Source: Trochalopteron elliotii (lineage: Eukaryota; Chordata; Aves; Passeriformes; Leiothrichidae). From it: 64,000 nt of DNA. The first letter of the stretch is position 1; each line of letters starts with the position of its first letter. Below, in pieces: positions 52,271-61,456 of the stretch. The notes beneath the pieces were generated by a model. It was not told the DNA's origin. It made no database searches and saw only the letters and a program-made list of their open reading frames with translations. The DNA is taken from NCBI GenBank assembly GCA_024734555.1, contig JANPWX010000081.1, positions 3,248,825 to 3,312,824 of the forward strand, read 5' to 3'. A program made the position numbers and the translations under genes.

Positions 52271-54494
52271 GAAACAGACAATGTAGCTGCTGAAGAGATT
52301 TCATTTCATTCTACATCAACAGTACCTTTCCCAAATCAAGTACAAAATGATGACAGCCTAACAAAGATTTCTGAAGGAAACGTGTTACTTTAACTTAAAA
52401 AAACCAAAACATTTTGGTCAAATGTGAAAGACTCATGGATAATTATTTTTTTTGGCTTTCCAGCAAACGTCTTTACTCCTACTGTTGAATCAACTGAAGG
52501 TCAGGCACTTACTCTTTTTAATTACAAAAATACAAGTGAATCCACCACTTGAGAAGTCAGACTTGTTTAAGCTTTTGTGTCTTTCAAAAGAATTGAAAAC
52601 ATTTTTGTTTGAGAAAAAATAAGCACATAAACAGCATTAAATAATGGGTATCTCAGTAGCTTTTACCTTCAGCGTTCTATTTCTTAGATGTTTTAATGTT
52701 TTTAACTTTGTTGTCACACTGCCTAAGCAGCTCAGACTATAAACTAAACTGAACTATTTACCAATATGATCCCCTCTTGAGCTCACTAAGTAACCTGACT
52801 ATGAGAAGCTGACAAAACAAGCTAGTAAGCTAGATTTTGTTCCAATTTTTGAAGGAGAGCAGATATTTCAAGTGGCAGTTCAGAAAGAAGGCAGAAACAC
52901 AGTCAAATAAGCAGACCAATCTGTCTACAGACAACCTTATGTTAACAGGCAGTTACCTGCTCAGATATTTGCAGACTCAACTGTCTAATTGCAAAATTGT
53001 TTCTTTTAAATCCCACCTGCTCCATTTTGAAACACAGCTTTAACACCTTGAATCTGACTTCATTTAAAAATAAAGATATGCTTTCAACTTAAATGGGAAA
53101 CATAATGAGCAAATAGATTTTTTAAGCAGCTGTTGACCAAAAAAAAATAAAACCAGGATTAAGTGATTTTTTTCTTTTTTCCACTAGTGTATCTTTTTCC
53201 CATATTCCACATTTCTCTAAGCAGATTATTTGGCTTAGAATTTCTCCAGATCCAGCTACTCATCATCACTTGACACAGCACTAAGACAAAAAGTTGAAAA
53301 AAAATAATATCAGGTCCTCTGGTATTTCAATTCACACACCTCACAGACTCATTCTAGTCTTCTGAAAAGTTGCTCTTACTGTTCTGGTCATTCAACTATT
53401 AAAAAAAAAGAATATTACAGAAACCATGGCACTGCTATAGAACACAATCAAGCCAATACAGAGACTGAACAATCAGAGTTACTTAAAGTTGTTAGAAAGA
53501 ATAGGTCCACTCTCTGGAAGACCACAAATTGGAAGCAGACTACACTGAGTTCTGATGGGAATAAAGAACAAGGGCAGCACTAGGGCAGAAATAGAGGCAA
53601 GGATAACCTGAGACACATTGAATTTAAAGGGTTTTTATTTTTCATAGTCAAGTTCAGAGAACTACTAGCTGCAAAAATAAAAAGAAGCTACACCATGCAA
53701 AATTCAAAACACAAACATGAATTCTTAACACTTACCTGGGAATAAACCCTGATTAACATTCAGTCAATGCAGATTAAACATAGGGAGTAGGGGAGATTGT
53801 TTTCAAAGATAGTGGGAAATGAGAAGCACATTCTTATTTTCCCCAGGATCATCCCAGAGAAAACAGAAATTACTGACGAAACCACAAAAGTTAATTCTTT
53901 ATCCCTATGGATGACCTAAGCTCCCACACACAGAGAAAACTCCTTCTGTCTCATTTCTTTAATTGGGAGAAGCCTAAAACTAAGCTAGGAAAAAAACCCC
54001 ACACTGCCAGGCATGGCAAGTTACAACTATTAGCAACTAAATGTCTGTCCCACCAACAAAAACACCCTTAGCTCTATTGTGCTTCCCAGCACCCTGGAAT
54101 ACAGAAAAATCAGGCTTACTCCTGGGTATTACTGCTGAGAAACTGGGAACTGTGAAATAGCAGCAGAGAGAGAAGCACCTCTCCCTTCCCTGGTAACAAC
54201 AGATGCAACGCCAACTCTTCTCCCAGCTTCATCCACCTCCCTTTCTTAGTCACTTACCATCCCAGCAGGAACAGACACTTTTGCCTAAACATCTCTGAAG
54301 TTTAGAGACATCTCAAAGGGTGGTAAGCAGGAGTCCCTACATTGTTAGATACTTATTTGTTACTGAATACCTATTATTACTAGATATTCAGAATAGAGAT
54401 TCAACAAGGAAAAAGCCTTGTCAAGCCTCTAAAGGAGGGAAATGATGCCTTAAGCTTTAGCTTTCATATTTTCAGATTCTGTGCTTCCGAGGGA

Positions 54495-54889
54495 TGTAGT
54501 TCTGAGCTTCATATTAAGTGCCAGTGAGCTCTCTTCTCAGAGTAGGTAGACAAAACAAATCCTTTTCCTGCTGAACACCAAGGACAACTTTCAGGCCCAA
54601 AAGCACAAACAACGGTGGACTGAAGAAAGAAAACAAGAAGGATGAGACCTCACAACCTGAAGCTATAATTGGACTATTAAACCCCAATATGCAAATGGAC
54701 CAAACTTATAAAAATGTAAAACCTCATGACCAGTTGTCCATTTTGTCACCATTCTCAGTCCACCCTGGGTGTGGCCCTGGTCAGGCTCCTGTCCTGCCCA
54801 AGGTGGATCCTGGAGGCCTTTCAATAAACACCTGCTTTATTCTCTAGCTCTGTCCAGTCTCTGTTTCAGGTCAGCCTTCCAAGGCATCA
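54495..54889 (+). mobile_element. ERVK-like solo LTR with perfect 6-bp target duplication
   Basis: The LTR runs from TG ('tgtagttctgag') to CA ('ccaaggcatca'), 395 bp. It is flanked by identical 6-mers 'gaggga' at 54489-54494 and 54890-54895. It carries a TATA box at 54707-54713 and a poly(A) signal AATAAA at 54823-54828, in the order U3-R-U5. A 6-bp duplication is typical of beta/alpharetrovirus-type (ERVK) integration. It is a solo LTR left by recombination. It lies antisense to the host gene and ends only 34 bp from the donor of exon 55135-54924. Confidence 0.9.
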
Positions 54890-54923
54890 GAGGGATCACA
54901 GAACCAGAAGCTATGAAAGTTAC

Positions 54924-55135
54924 AGCTATTGTTATGTTCCTGATGCACTGATTCCCCATCTCGTGACAGTTCAGCTATGTAAGAGCACAAAGCTTGGAAA
55001 AGAAGCTGGAGAAGATCAGGAACATGTGCCTCAGCCACCAGTGGCCTCCAGCTCAGCTCCCACTCTGATGGAACAGGTACCAATAGGGTTTGCTGTTGTG
55101 TCTGGCTATAATAATCACAGAAGAGCATCAGCAGG
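54924..55135 (-). CDS. Large internal coding exon of the minus-strand gene
   Basis: The clearest exon of the gene. The acceptor is 'gtgtgctgttgccag' and the donor 'AGCT|gtaact'. One base completes Gly from exon 55408-55338. Seventy codons follow, with LLMLFCDYYSQTQQQTL, PSEWELSWRPLVAEAHVPD and LLQLLFQALCSYIAELSRDG. One base (T) is left and joins GC of exon 50359-50306 as Cys. The length 212 = 1 + 210 + 1 fits exactly. Confidence 0.9.
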
Positions 55136-55337
55136 CTGGCAACAGCACACAACAGGCAGTGTCACAATGTGCACAGTGTAGATGGTGGTCATGGGAATAG
55201 AGCAAAGCCACGTTCCCTCTACTTCTGTAACCTCAGCTCTTCACTGACCATGACTGCCTCTAACACTCAGCCACTACAGGATCTTTACAGTGTTAAAAGA
55301 GAAGCAGAACTGTTTGTGGAGCTTTTTGTTCTTTTAC

Positions 55338-55408
55338 CCTCTCAATGCTTTAAGACATCTCAGATGTGTCATCCAGCTCCCCTCTGCTCCAAAGCAATAT
55401 GTGAAAGT
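55338..55408 (-). CDS. Internal coding exon of the minus-strand gene
   Basis: The acceptor tract is 'tttttagcatacctgaag' and the donor 'GAGAGG|gtaaaa'. Twenty-three codons (TFTYCFGAEGSWMTH, then LRCLKALR) plus two bases that make Gly with the next exon. The length 71 = 69 + 2 fits. Confidence 0.85.
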
Positions 55409-55690
55409 CTTCAGGTATGCTAAAAAGAGTTTTGCACATGATCAAATAAAATGCTACCAAAATATAAAAAAAAATAATGACTCTAAAATTAAAGAAGGAG
55501 CCCAGAAAATATTCCTACTTGTATCACAGCTGGTCAAGTCATTACAGGGCAGCTGAGAGGTGTGCCAGCATCAATCTATCAATCTCCATTTTGCTACATT
55601 AATACAAGCTACAGGTCTTATGACTTGGATTTCCTACACCCAAGTTAAGGGTCACACTTAGGAAATCATCAGCCTAATAACTTTACTTAC

Positions 55691-55728
55691 ATTATGAACT
55701 GCCTTCTGAAGGTCTACATCACCTGCAA
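55691..55728 (-). CDS. Small internal coding exon
   Basis: The acceptor is 'tctttttctgtgagatcag' and the donor 'CATAAT|gtaagt' (very strong). Two bases plus 12 codons (AGDVDLQKAVHN) end on a codon boundary, matching the next exon. The other frames are closed. Confidence 0.72.
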
Positions 55729-55895
55729 CTGATCTCACAGAAAAAGATCAGCTGAGAGATGTCAATATGCTTTGGGTGAGGATGACAAGCAGGGCTTTGG
55801 CGAGAGGGCCTTGAGTGTCCACATGCCCAACAAAACAGTTCCCAACTTGCTTTTCTCAGACCCAGGAAGGGAACACAGCACACCAAAACCCTCAC

Positions 55896-55945
55896 CAGAA
55901 CAAACCACAACACTTGAGAGCTGTGGCACCCACGGGCATCCCAGT
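55896..55945 (-). CDS. Small internal coding exon
   Basis: The acceptor is 'ccccctgtgtgtgtcttag' and the donor 'GTTCTG|gtgagg', both strong. Of three open frames, one joins exon 55728-55691 in phase: one base, 16 codons (LGCPWVPQLSSVVVCS), one base. Boundaries are firmer than the frame. Confidence 0.68.
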
Positions 55946-56113
55946 CTAAGACACACACAGGGGGAAGCTGTTATTTTACCCAAGTAAAATCACTGTCCCT
56001 GAAGCACCTTGAATTGGAAATGCAGGCCCTATCAAGAGTCTTGAAATAAAATTAACAAAATAAGAGAAGTCTTTGCAAGATAAGAAATCAAAGTAAATTC
56101 AGAGAAGTAGCAC

Positions 56114-56207
56114 AATGGGTTTGGGGGCCTCCTAAAATTCTTGTTGAGCATTTCATCTGTAGCCTTTATAAAGCCCATGAACAGGTACAGGAAGGACAGT
56201 AGGAAAG
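56114..56207 (-). CDS. Probable coding exon, 3' end uncertain
   Basis: The acceptor is superb (a long T-rich tract ending 'cttgcttttcag'). The only long open frame gives FLLSFLYLFMGFIKATDEM then LNKNFRRPPNP. The proposed donor ('CCATT|gtgcta') leaves two bases in phase with exon 55945-55896 but is weak; the frame stays open for 27 codons beyond. The upstream join to 56616-56518 does not fit phase. Confidence 0.5.
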
Positions 56208-56517
56208 CTGAAAAGCAAGACAAAAAACAACGCAGGTAACAAGTGATTCTTGATCTATAGCACTTCCTAAAGTTTCAAGCAAGGTGTAGATCCTGTTTTA
56301 ACAACAAAAGCAAGGCAAGTTCTACACACCTACCTGATTTCACATTGAGTAATGCAACTATGTGATGCACATTAAGTACTGTAAAATACTGCACTCAAGC
56401 TGTACAATCCTAACATAAGGGGATTAGAGAGTACTTAATGGGGAGACACATCAATAATATATCATTATAGATCTGGTGTTTCTTAGCATGGCTCCTTTTC
56501 AGACTGCTGATGTCTCA

Positions 56518-56616
56518 TGTCTGCTTCAAGGGTTTATATGAGAGGCGAGTTTTGAAAGTAGCAGAGGGTGAGATCTTTGGTGCTTTAAAAGGAGTTTGTG
56601 TTTCAGGTGCTGTTCC
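56518..56616 (-). CDS. Coding-like segment running into a stop
   Basis: The acceptor is strong ('ggaacatattttacag'). It is followed by 33 open codons (GTAPETQTPFKAPKISP, then SATFKTRLSYKPLKQT) and TGA at 56517-56515. It starts on a codon boundary, matching exon 57060-57025. No GT donor occurs between the acceptor and the stop. It could be an alternative last exon, an exon whose donor or frame is damaged, or an exon with a non-GT donor. Confidence 0.5.
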
Positions 56617-57024
56617 CTGTAAAATATGTTCCTGCTTTATAATACCTCAGAGCTGTAAATGACCAAGCACTGACCAAATAGGGCAAACATAGTTTTAAGG
56701 CTGAAAATTTCCACTTTCCAACCAATTATCCTTTCATTTCTTTGCTGTGGTTTGGGTACTCATCCCTGACTGAGAAATACATACAAGGGATGCTTTCTCT
56801 CTCTCTCTCTGCTGATCAAAGCTGTTTTCTTCTACATAAACCTGCCAAAACCTAGCAACACAGATACTGCAAATCAGTTCCCACTCTGTGTAGGTGGGAT
56901 CATAGTCACAAACATCTAATTTCTAGGTGCCACAGGGAGACTATTTTGGACCAAACCACTGAAACAAAATGAAAAACATATAGTTACAGAACCAAGCGGG
57001 CTTCACGAGTGGCACAGGACTTAC

Positions 57025-57060
57025 TATTTCTGCCTCAGGCTCATTCAACATTAAGCACAA
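57025..57060 (-). CDS. Small internal coding exon
   Basis: The donor 'GAAATA|gtaagt' is near-perfect. The acceptor is 'ctgcctgccaactgag'. Twelve codons (LCLMLNEPEAEI) start and end on codon boundaries; the other two frames contain stops. Confidence 0.6.
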
Positions 57061-57685
57061 CTCAGTTGGCAGGCAGTCAGATGGCACGGTTGAGGCATTA
57101 ATTTACTAATAGAAGGGAACTCACTGCACAGTGCTTTCTTGAGGTTGCCTCTGTGATAGCTGCACCAGAAAAATGCGTTATATTTGCATTACTTTTTAAT
57201 GGTTCCTGTTCTCACATTTCCTTTTTTTTTTTTTTTTTAATTTTATCTAAAGCAAAGGTATTACTGTGTAGGGAAAAGGACCCATTGATGGATCTTTGCT
57301 ATATTTCTGGTTCCCTTAGAGACTTTGCATGGCCTTTGGCAAGTCAATTTACCTTCTCATCTATAAGGCAAGGTAGTAATAGCACAGCAGCTCCCAAAGG
57401 TGTTCCATGTTGCCCTAACTTCTGAATAGAAAGTGCTTCATAAATACTAACATCAGCCAATGAAAATGCATAAAATATTGGAATTTAATGACGCAAGTGC
57501 ATCTTATTGAGGCCCTGAAAGATGAGCTGCTTTGACTCCTGCAGAAAGCCAGGTAGACTCCCCAGGGAGAAACCTGGGAGCCCATTCCCAGCCAGTGGAT
57601 CTGCACAGGCTTCTGAGCCCCGGAGGGTGGGTGCAATGCCTCTGCTGCCCATGAGGCACAGGCACTAAAGAGGTGGGTGGACAAC

Positions 57686-57736
57686 CCCCAGGATGAATGT
57701 GAGTTCTCCAGAGTGCAAGGAGGGCATGACCATCTC
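57686..57736 (-). CDS. Possible coding exon in an open GC-richer block
   Basis: The acceptor is strong ('ctgctgtctctcctag'). The frame in phase with its neighbours gives EMVMPSLHSGELTFILG, ending at a weak donor ('CTGGGG|gttgtc'). A second frame stays open from the same acceptor to a better donor at 57574 ('TCCCAG|gtttct'), so the exon could instead be 57736-57574. Confidence 0.42.
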
Positions 57737-57894
57737 CTAGGAGAGACAGCAGAGCTGGTGTTTTGCTGTCAACTGGACAAAAGTACCCTCTTGCTAAGCT
57801 GGACTGAAGAACTGATGCTTTAAGGAGATTAACACAAGGCTGGGGGTATTTGCTGTTCTGCCCAGCTGTTCTCAGATGGATTTCATTAACTGAC

Positions 57895-57927
57895 CATGGA
57901 GTAAAACCCAAAACTTGGCCCCGCAGC
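57895..57927 (-). CDS. Small candidate coding exon
   Basis: The acceptor is 'catattatcctgctgag' and the donor 'CCATG|gtcagt'. Eleven codons (AAGPSFGFYSM) run from boundary to boundary, in phase with both neighbours. All three frames are open in so short a stretch. Confidence 0.48.
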
Positions 57928-57967
57928 CTCAGCAGGATAATATGAAAAAACAAAGCTGAAGAATTAC

Positions 57968-58112
57968 CAGTGTTTCAACAGAGATAGAATGCTGGGATAC
58001 TGAACCCTCACTGGAGATGTGATGGCTAGTGATGGATAATTGAGTAGAGCTTTTCACACTTTCCTTAAGACTGACAGCTTGAAGGCAAAAGCTCACTGTA
58101 TCCTTCTCAGTG
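57968..58112 (-). CDS. Internal coding exon of the minus-strand gene
   Basis: The acceptor is 'catatgtggttactag' and the donor 'ACACTG|gtaatt'. One base plus 48 codons, including TEKDTVSFCLQAVSLKES and VKSSTQLSITSHHISS. The Ser/Thr-rich second half looks less ordered than the rest of the protein. The length 145 = 1 + 144 fits. Confidence 0.75.
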
Positions 58113-58605
58113 CTAGTAACCACATATGGCAAACAGAATTACATTCCATCTCTAAATCTAGCAAAAATCATCATAGATGTGTGCTGTATAATGCATTTAA
58201 ATATTTTGCTGACAATAGATATTTAAATATTTATAAATATTCAGAATTTATCATCTTTTCTGATTTTTTTTGATTTTTTTTCCTGACTGCTACAGTCAAG
58301 AGTTGCGTTCAGTGCTAACAAGCAGATATTCAACACAGTCCAAAACAATCAAAGTGATTATTTTACAAGAGGAAAAACATTCAAGGTTTTAAAATAAGCA
58401 GGGGTACTTCTGACCTCATGCAAAGCATATAGAAGAAACTCAATTTTCTGTCATTCTGCAAGGACAGTGCATGCTTACCAGCATCATCATATGCCATCTT
58501 GATAATGATCCTCATTGTCAGTGCCATAGACTTGAGGGCACAGTCTTTATTTCACACAGCTCAAATTGATAAGCAGCTAGTTGTGAACAGTAAAACATTT
58601 CCCAC

Positions 58606-58724
58606 AATATTAAATTAAGCAAGATTATCTCAATAGGAGCAGCAATGCAATGATACACATGCACACAACAAGTCTCAGCTACTGTGCTTTGATCCAGTAA
58701 GATCATTTTCAAGCTCTTAAATGC
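58606..58724 (-). CDS. Candidate coding exon, 3' end uncertain
   Basis: After the acceptor 'gcaaacaaatccag' the frame is open for 60 codons, starting AFKSLKMILLDQSTVAE. Two possible donors ('TATT|gtggga' or, further on, 'GAGCT|gtgtga') would both leave two bases in phase with exon 58112-57968. Both are weak. Confidence 0.42.
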
Positions 58725-59181
58725 CTGGATTTGTTTGCAATTGTATTGCAATTAGATAACTGTTATAAGACAATGAAATGTAAAGCTGAAGAACAAATAC
58801 AGCAAAACAAGGCTGACCATACCTGCAATCCTACCAGTGCTGCTGAATCAGTTACAACTGAATGCTTAATGAGCAACATCCAATTAGAATATTCACTATA
58901 TTGCAAATAATCAGCTTAAATTCATTAAAGTGAATCATACACTAGCTATTATTATATATTAATTGCTCCAATAAACCCCAAGCATTCAAAAGTATTATGA
59001 ATATATTCAAAATTAGGCTTGCAGCTCTTCTGGATTAAAAATCAGAAAAACATTGAGTTGTTTCCAGTAGTAAAACAAATATTTGAAGCATAGAAGTTAG
59101 GAAAAAATCTATTTTGAAAAGCTCTTTTCTGTTATCCTTATTTTGTTTGACATTAATTCCATTTGTATTTGGTAGAATGAC

Positions 59182-59232
59182 CCACAGCCATTTCAGGGCA
59201 GAGAAGGCAGCAAGGAAAGGGATCATAAAAAG
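59182..59232 (-). CDS. Candidate coding exon
   Basis: The acceptor is very strong ('tcaattttgatttcacag'). Seventeen codons (LFMIPFLAAFSALKWLW) run to a moderate donor ('TGTGG|gtcatt'), boundary to boundary. The frame stays open beyond, so the 3' end could differ. Confidence 0.5.
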
Positions 59233-59963
59233 CTGTGAAATCAAAATTGAGGAAAGATAAAAAACAAAATCACAAGACTAAGAAGTGTAATGTTTTATTA
59301 GAGGCAGCGTAATTTGGGCAAGAGGCAGGGCTGGGAGGAGAGTAAGCAAGGAGCTTACAACACCCACTGCACTCTCCTGTCACAGGGCTGCCATGCTGCA
59401 AAACTGCCAGGGTTTGCTATTTGTTTCCTCATGACATTTTCCTTTATGTCAACAAGTAAGCCAGCTATACAGTTAGTGGATATAAAAGCATTAACTCCAG
59501 TAGAGAACTTTATTTCACCCTCCTTTCAGTCATTTTCCCCGTGGTTGAAATCAGACTCCAAAGGTGCAGTAATGAGCAAGAGGGAGGGAGGGAGTACAAA
59601 ACAGCTTTCACAGGAAGAATTCCATGGATAAGTCACTGCAAATTTCAGCTGGTTGTACACAGTATCACATTTTACTGCTCCACATAAATTCTGCTCCTGA
59701 TTATAACTGACTCAAAGGGAGTACAGGCTAGAGTGATATAAAGCCCTCTCCAAAAGAAAAGTCAACTGCAACACACCTCATGGAATTTGGAACAAAACAG
59801 CAGCGTTTAAAGGGACAGATAGACTCCAGCTGGGATCACAGTCCAGAGGGAAAACCCGATTCCATAGACTTTATAGACCAGAAAGGGCTTTTGCAAATTA
59901 ATTCAAAGAGAAGTTGTACAGAGGTTTAGGACAGAAGCAGTCTTCAGAGCTTTCACAGTTTAC

Positions 59964-60052
59964 CAATTCCCTGTAAGAATACTTTAAACTCTCGTCTTGC
60001 AATCCAGCATTGCCCATGCAAAAACCAGAAGCAGAGAAGCAGAACCCTGTAA
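59964..60052 (-). CDS. Internal coding exon of the minus-strand gene
   Basis: The acceptor is 'gattctcttgcccacag' and the donor 'GAATTG|gtaaac'. Two bases complete Val from exon 61009-60902. Twenty-nine codons follow (TGFCFSASGFCMGN, then AGLQDESLKYSYREL) and end on a boundary. The length 89 = 2 + 87 fits. Another frame is also open, but it does not join. Confidence 0.65.
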
Positions 60053-60901
60053 CTGTGGGCAAGAGAATCTCATGGATGCCTGAGACCACATGCTCCAAAC
60101 CACAAATCCATCACCTAGCAATGAAATTCAAGTGAAGAGCAACCACGAGCAGCCAGACTGAGAGCAAGGGCTGTCACTCAGGGCAAGCAGCAGAATGGCA
60201 ACAAACCTACCACATATAAAAGTGCACCATAGGTAGCACTAAAGAAGAGGGGGAGCAGGCAGGGTTCTGCAAGAAGTTACAGCACAGATGATAAATCAAA
60301 AGGAATGCCCCCATTAGTCTCCTGTAAGTCAGAGAGGTTCAGGGAAAAAGAACATTTGAGAAAGCAGGTTTACAAAAAGGCACAGAGGACATGAACCTTA
60401 AGAAAGCAGCTGCTTACCGAAATTTACAGCCTAGAGAATTTCAATAAGTTGTAAATTACATTCCTCATGAGAGACTCAATTGTGCACATATGTATGCAAG
60501 ATTGAGAGTCACAATGCAAATATACTCCTCTGTATGTACACTAACTTATATGTGCCCCATTGAGTTTGAAGATTTAAAGTACACTTCCTGCAAAGCTTAT
60601 GAGGTCTAAAATGCCATTAAGTGCTCAGAAAGAACATGAAAGCCAGAAAATTACATATCTATTATTCAATCATTTTATAGACTAAATTTTCTCTTCCTTA
60701 GATAAGTACCTTCCAGTCCTCCTGCCATGTTAGAAAATATATGCATCTGCTTTGAATAGATATTTAATGAAGTTATTCCTTGTAAAAGAGTATCTGTCTA
60801 TGTTTACATTGCATTGAATAATTAAACAGCTTGTTATGGAAAAGCACTTAAAAAAATCTTTTTAAAGATGAATAGATTTTTCCATATCTTTTCTTCTTAA
60901 C

Positions 60902-61009
60902 CTCTTCCAGCAAGAGCTATTAAACTTGAACTGCTTGCACTGTTGTGCTGGAGTACATATCTAGTAAGGGAATGCAAAAAGGTCGATAATGTAGCTGAAA
61001 ACCACAAAT
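60902..61009 (-). CDS. Internal coding exon of the minus-strand gene
   Basis: The acceptor is 'tttggtctgctttacag' and the donor 'AAGAG|gttaag'. Two bases complete Asp from exon 61456-61371. Then 35 codons (LWFSATLSTFLHSLTRY, VLQHNSASSSSLIALAGR) and one base. The length 108 = 2 + 105 + 1 fits. A second frame with a stop overlaps it. Confidence 0.75.
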
Positions 61010-61370
61010 CTGTAAAGCAGACCAAAGACTGGGAAATTCTTCTTTCCCTATACAAATAATCTTTATGCCTACACCACCTCCAGAAAACAGGTTACAGCTG
61101 GCCTTCAATCAAACCTGAACTGAACTAACAGACTTGTAGGCAGGAAAGAGCTCCATCACATCACTGCCTGAAGTCAGGCTACCTGGGATTAGTGTACAAC
61201 TAACTGGAGCCTAAATTAAACCACAATAGGACATTAATCATAATGAAGTTGCAGATAAAATAAACAAAAATTTGACCGACTATACCAAAGAGCAACCCTG
61301 GGATCCTCATCAATGTGAAGCCATAGTGCATTTCCACTCAATCCTCATGGATTCGGAAGCAGAATTTCAC

Positions 61371-61456
61371 CTGAATGATTTGGATCTGCCTTTAATAGCT
61401 TCCATCGGAGAACACAGAAGTACACAGCAAGCTTGAGATTATCATCTCCAACATTG
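61371..61456 (-). CDS. Most 5' supported coding exon in the window
   Basis: The acceptor is 'ccccctttaattcag' and the donor 'CATTCAG|gtgaaa', both strong. One base, 28 codons (NVGDDNLKLAVYFCVLR, then WKLLKADPNHS), one base. The length 86 = 1 + 84 + 1 fits. The preceding exon must end with two bases of a codon and was not found with confidence. Confidence 0.8.

Larger units (their letters stand above)
50360..54923 (-). other. Intron (about 4.6 kb) with CR1 and two LTRs
   Basis: The intron lies between exons 55135-54924 and 50359-50306. It carries CR1 51478-51958, the ERVL LTR 51959-52270 and the ERVK-like LTR 54495-54889. The stretch 52311-54494 shows no recognised element. A conserved-looking open stretch at about 50480-50545 could be another exon, but no phase-compatible donor was found. 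Confidence 0.65.
31510..61456 (-). other. Multi-exon protein-coding gene, 3' part (unrecognised)
   Basis: This is the span of a split gene read on the minus strand, from the most 5' supported exon (61456-61371) to the poly(A) region. About 25 exon candidates total roughly 770 codons. Nearly all neighbouring pairs agree in splice phase. Examples: 61456-61371, 61009-60902 and 60052-59964 join by one base plus two; 55408-55338 joins 55135-54924 by two plus one; 55135-54924, 50359-50306 and 49114-49023 join by one plus two. Introns range from under 100 bp to about 5.7 kb. No start codon is placed, so the N-terminus lies further upstream, possibly outside the window. The product is rich in Leu/Phe helix-like stretches, with no signal peptide, zinc motif or enzyme motif that I can name. 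A helical-repeat scaffold is possible but is only inference. Exons, introns and repeats are listed separately. Confidence 0.8.

Noticed and set aside
52459..52494. Small plus-strand exon between 'tttccag' and 'gaaggtcagg'
   Set aside because: 36 bp with no neighbouring plus-strand exons, so a chance splice-site pair.
57504..57953. 149-codon minus-strand open frame as a single exon
   Set aside because: It spans strong internal acceptors and donors. Splitting it into exons at 57927-57895 and 57736-57686 fits phase better, though certainty is limited.
59862..59900. Possible very old CR1-like 3' end (tagactttatagaccagaa)
   Set aside because: Only about 25 bases resemble an ancient amniote CR1 end, too short to claim.
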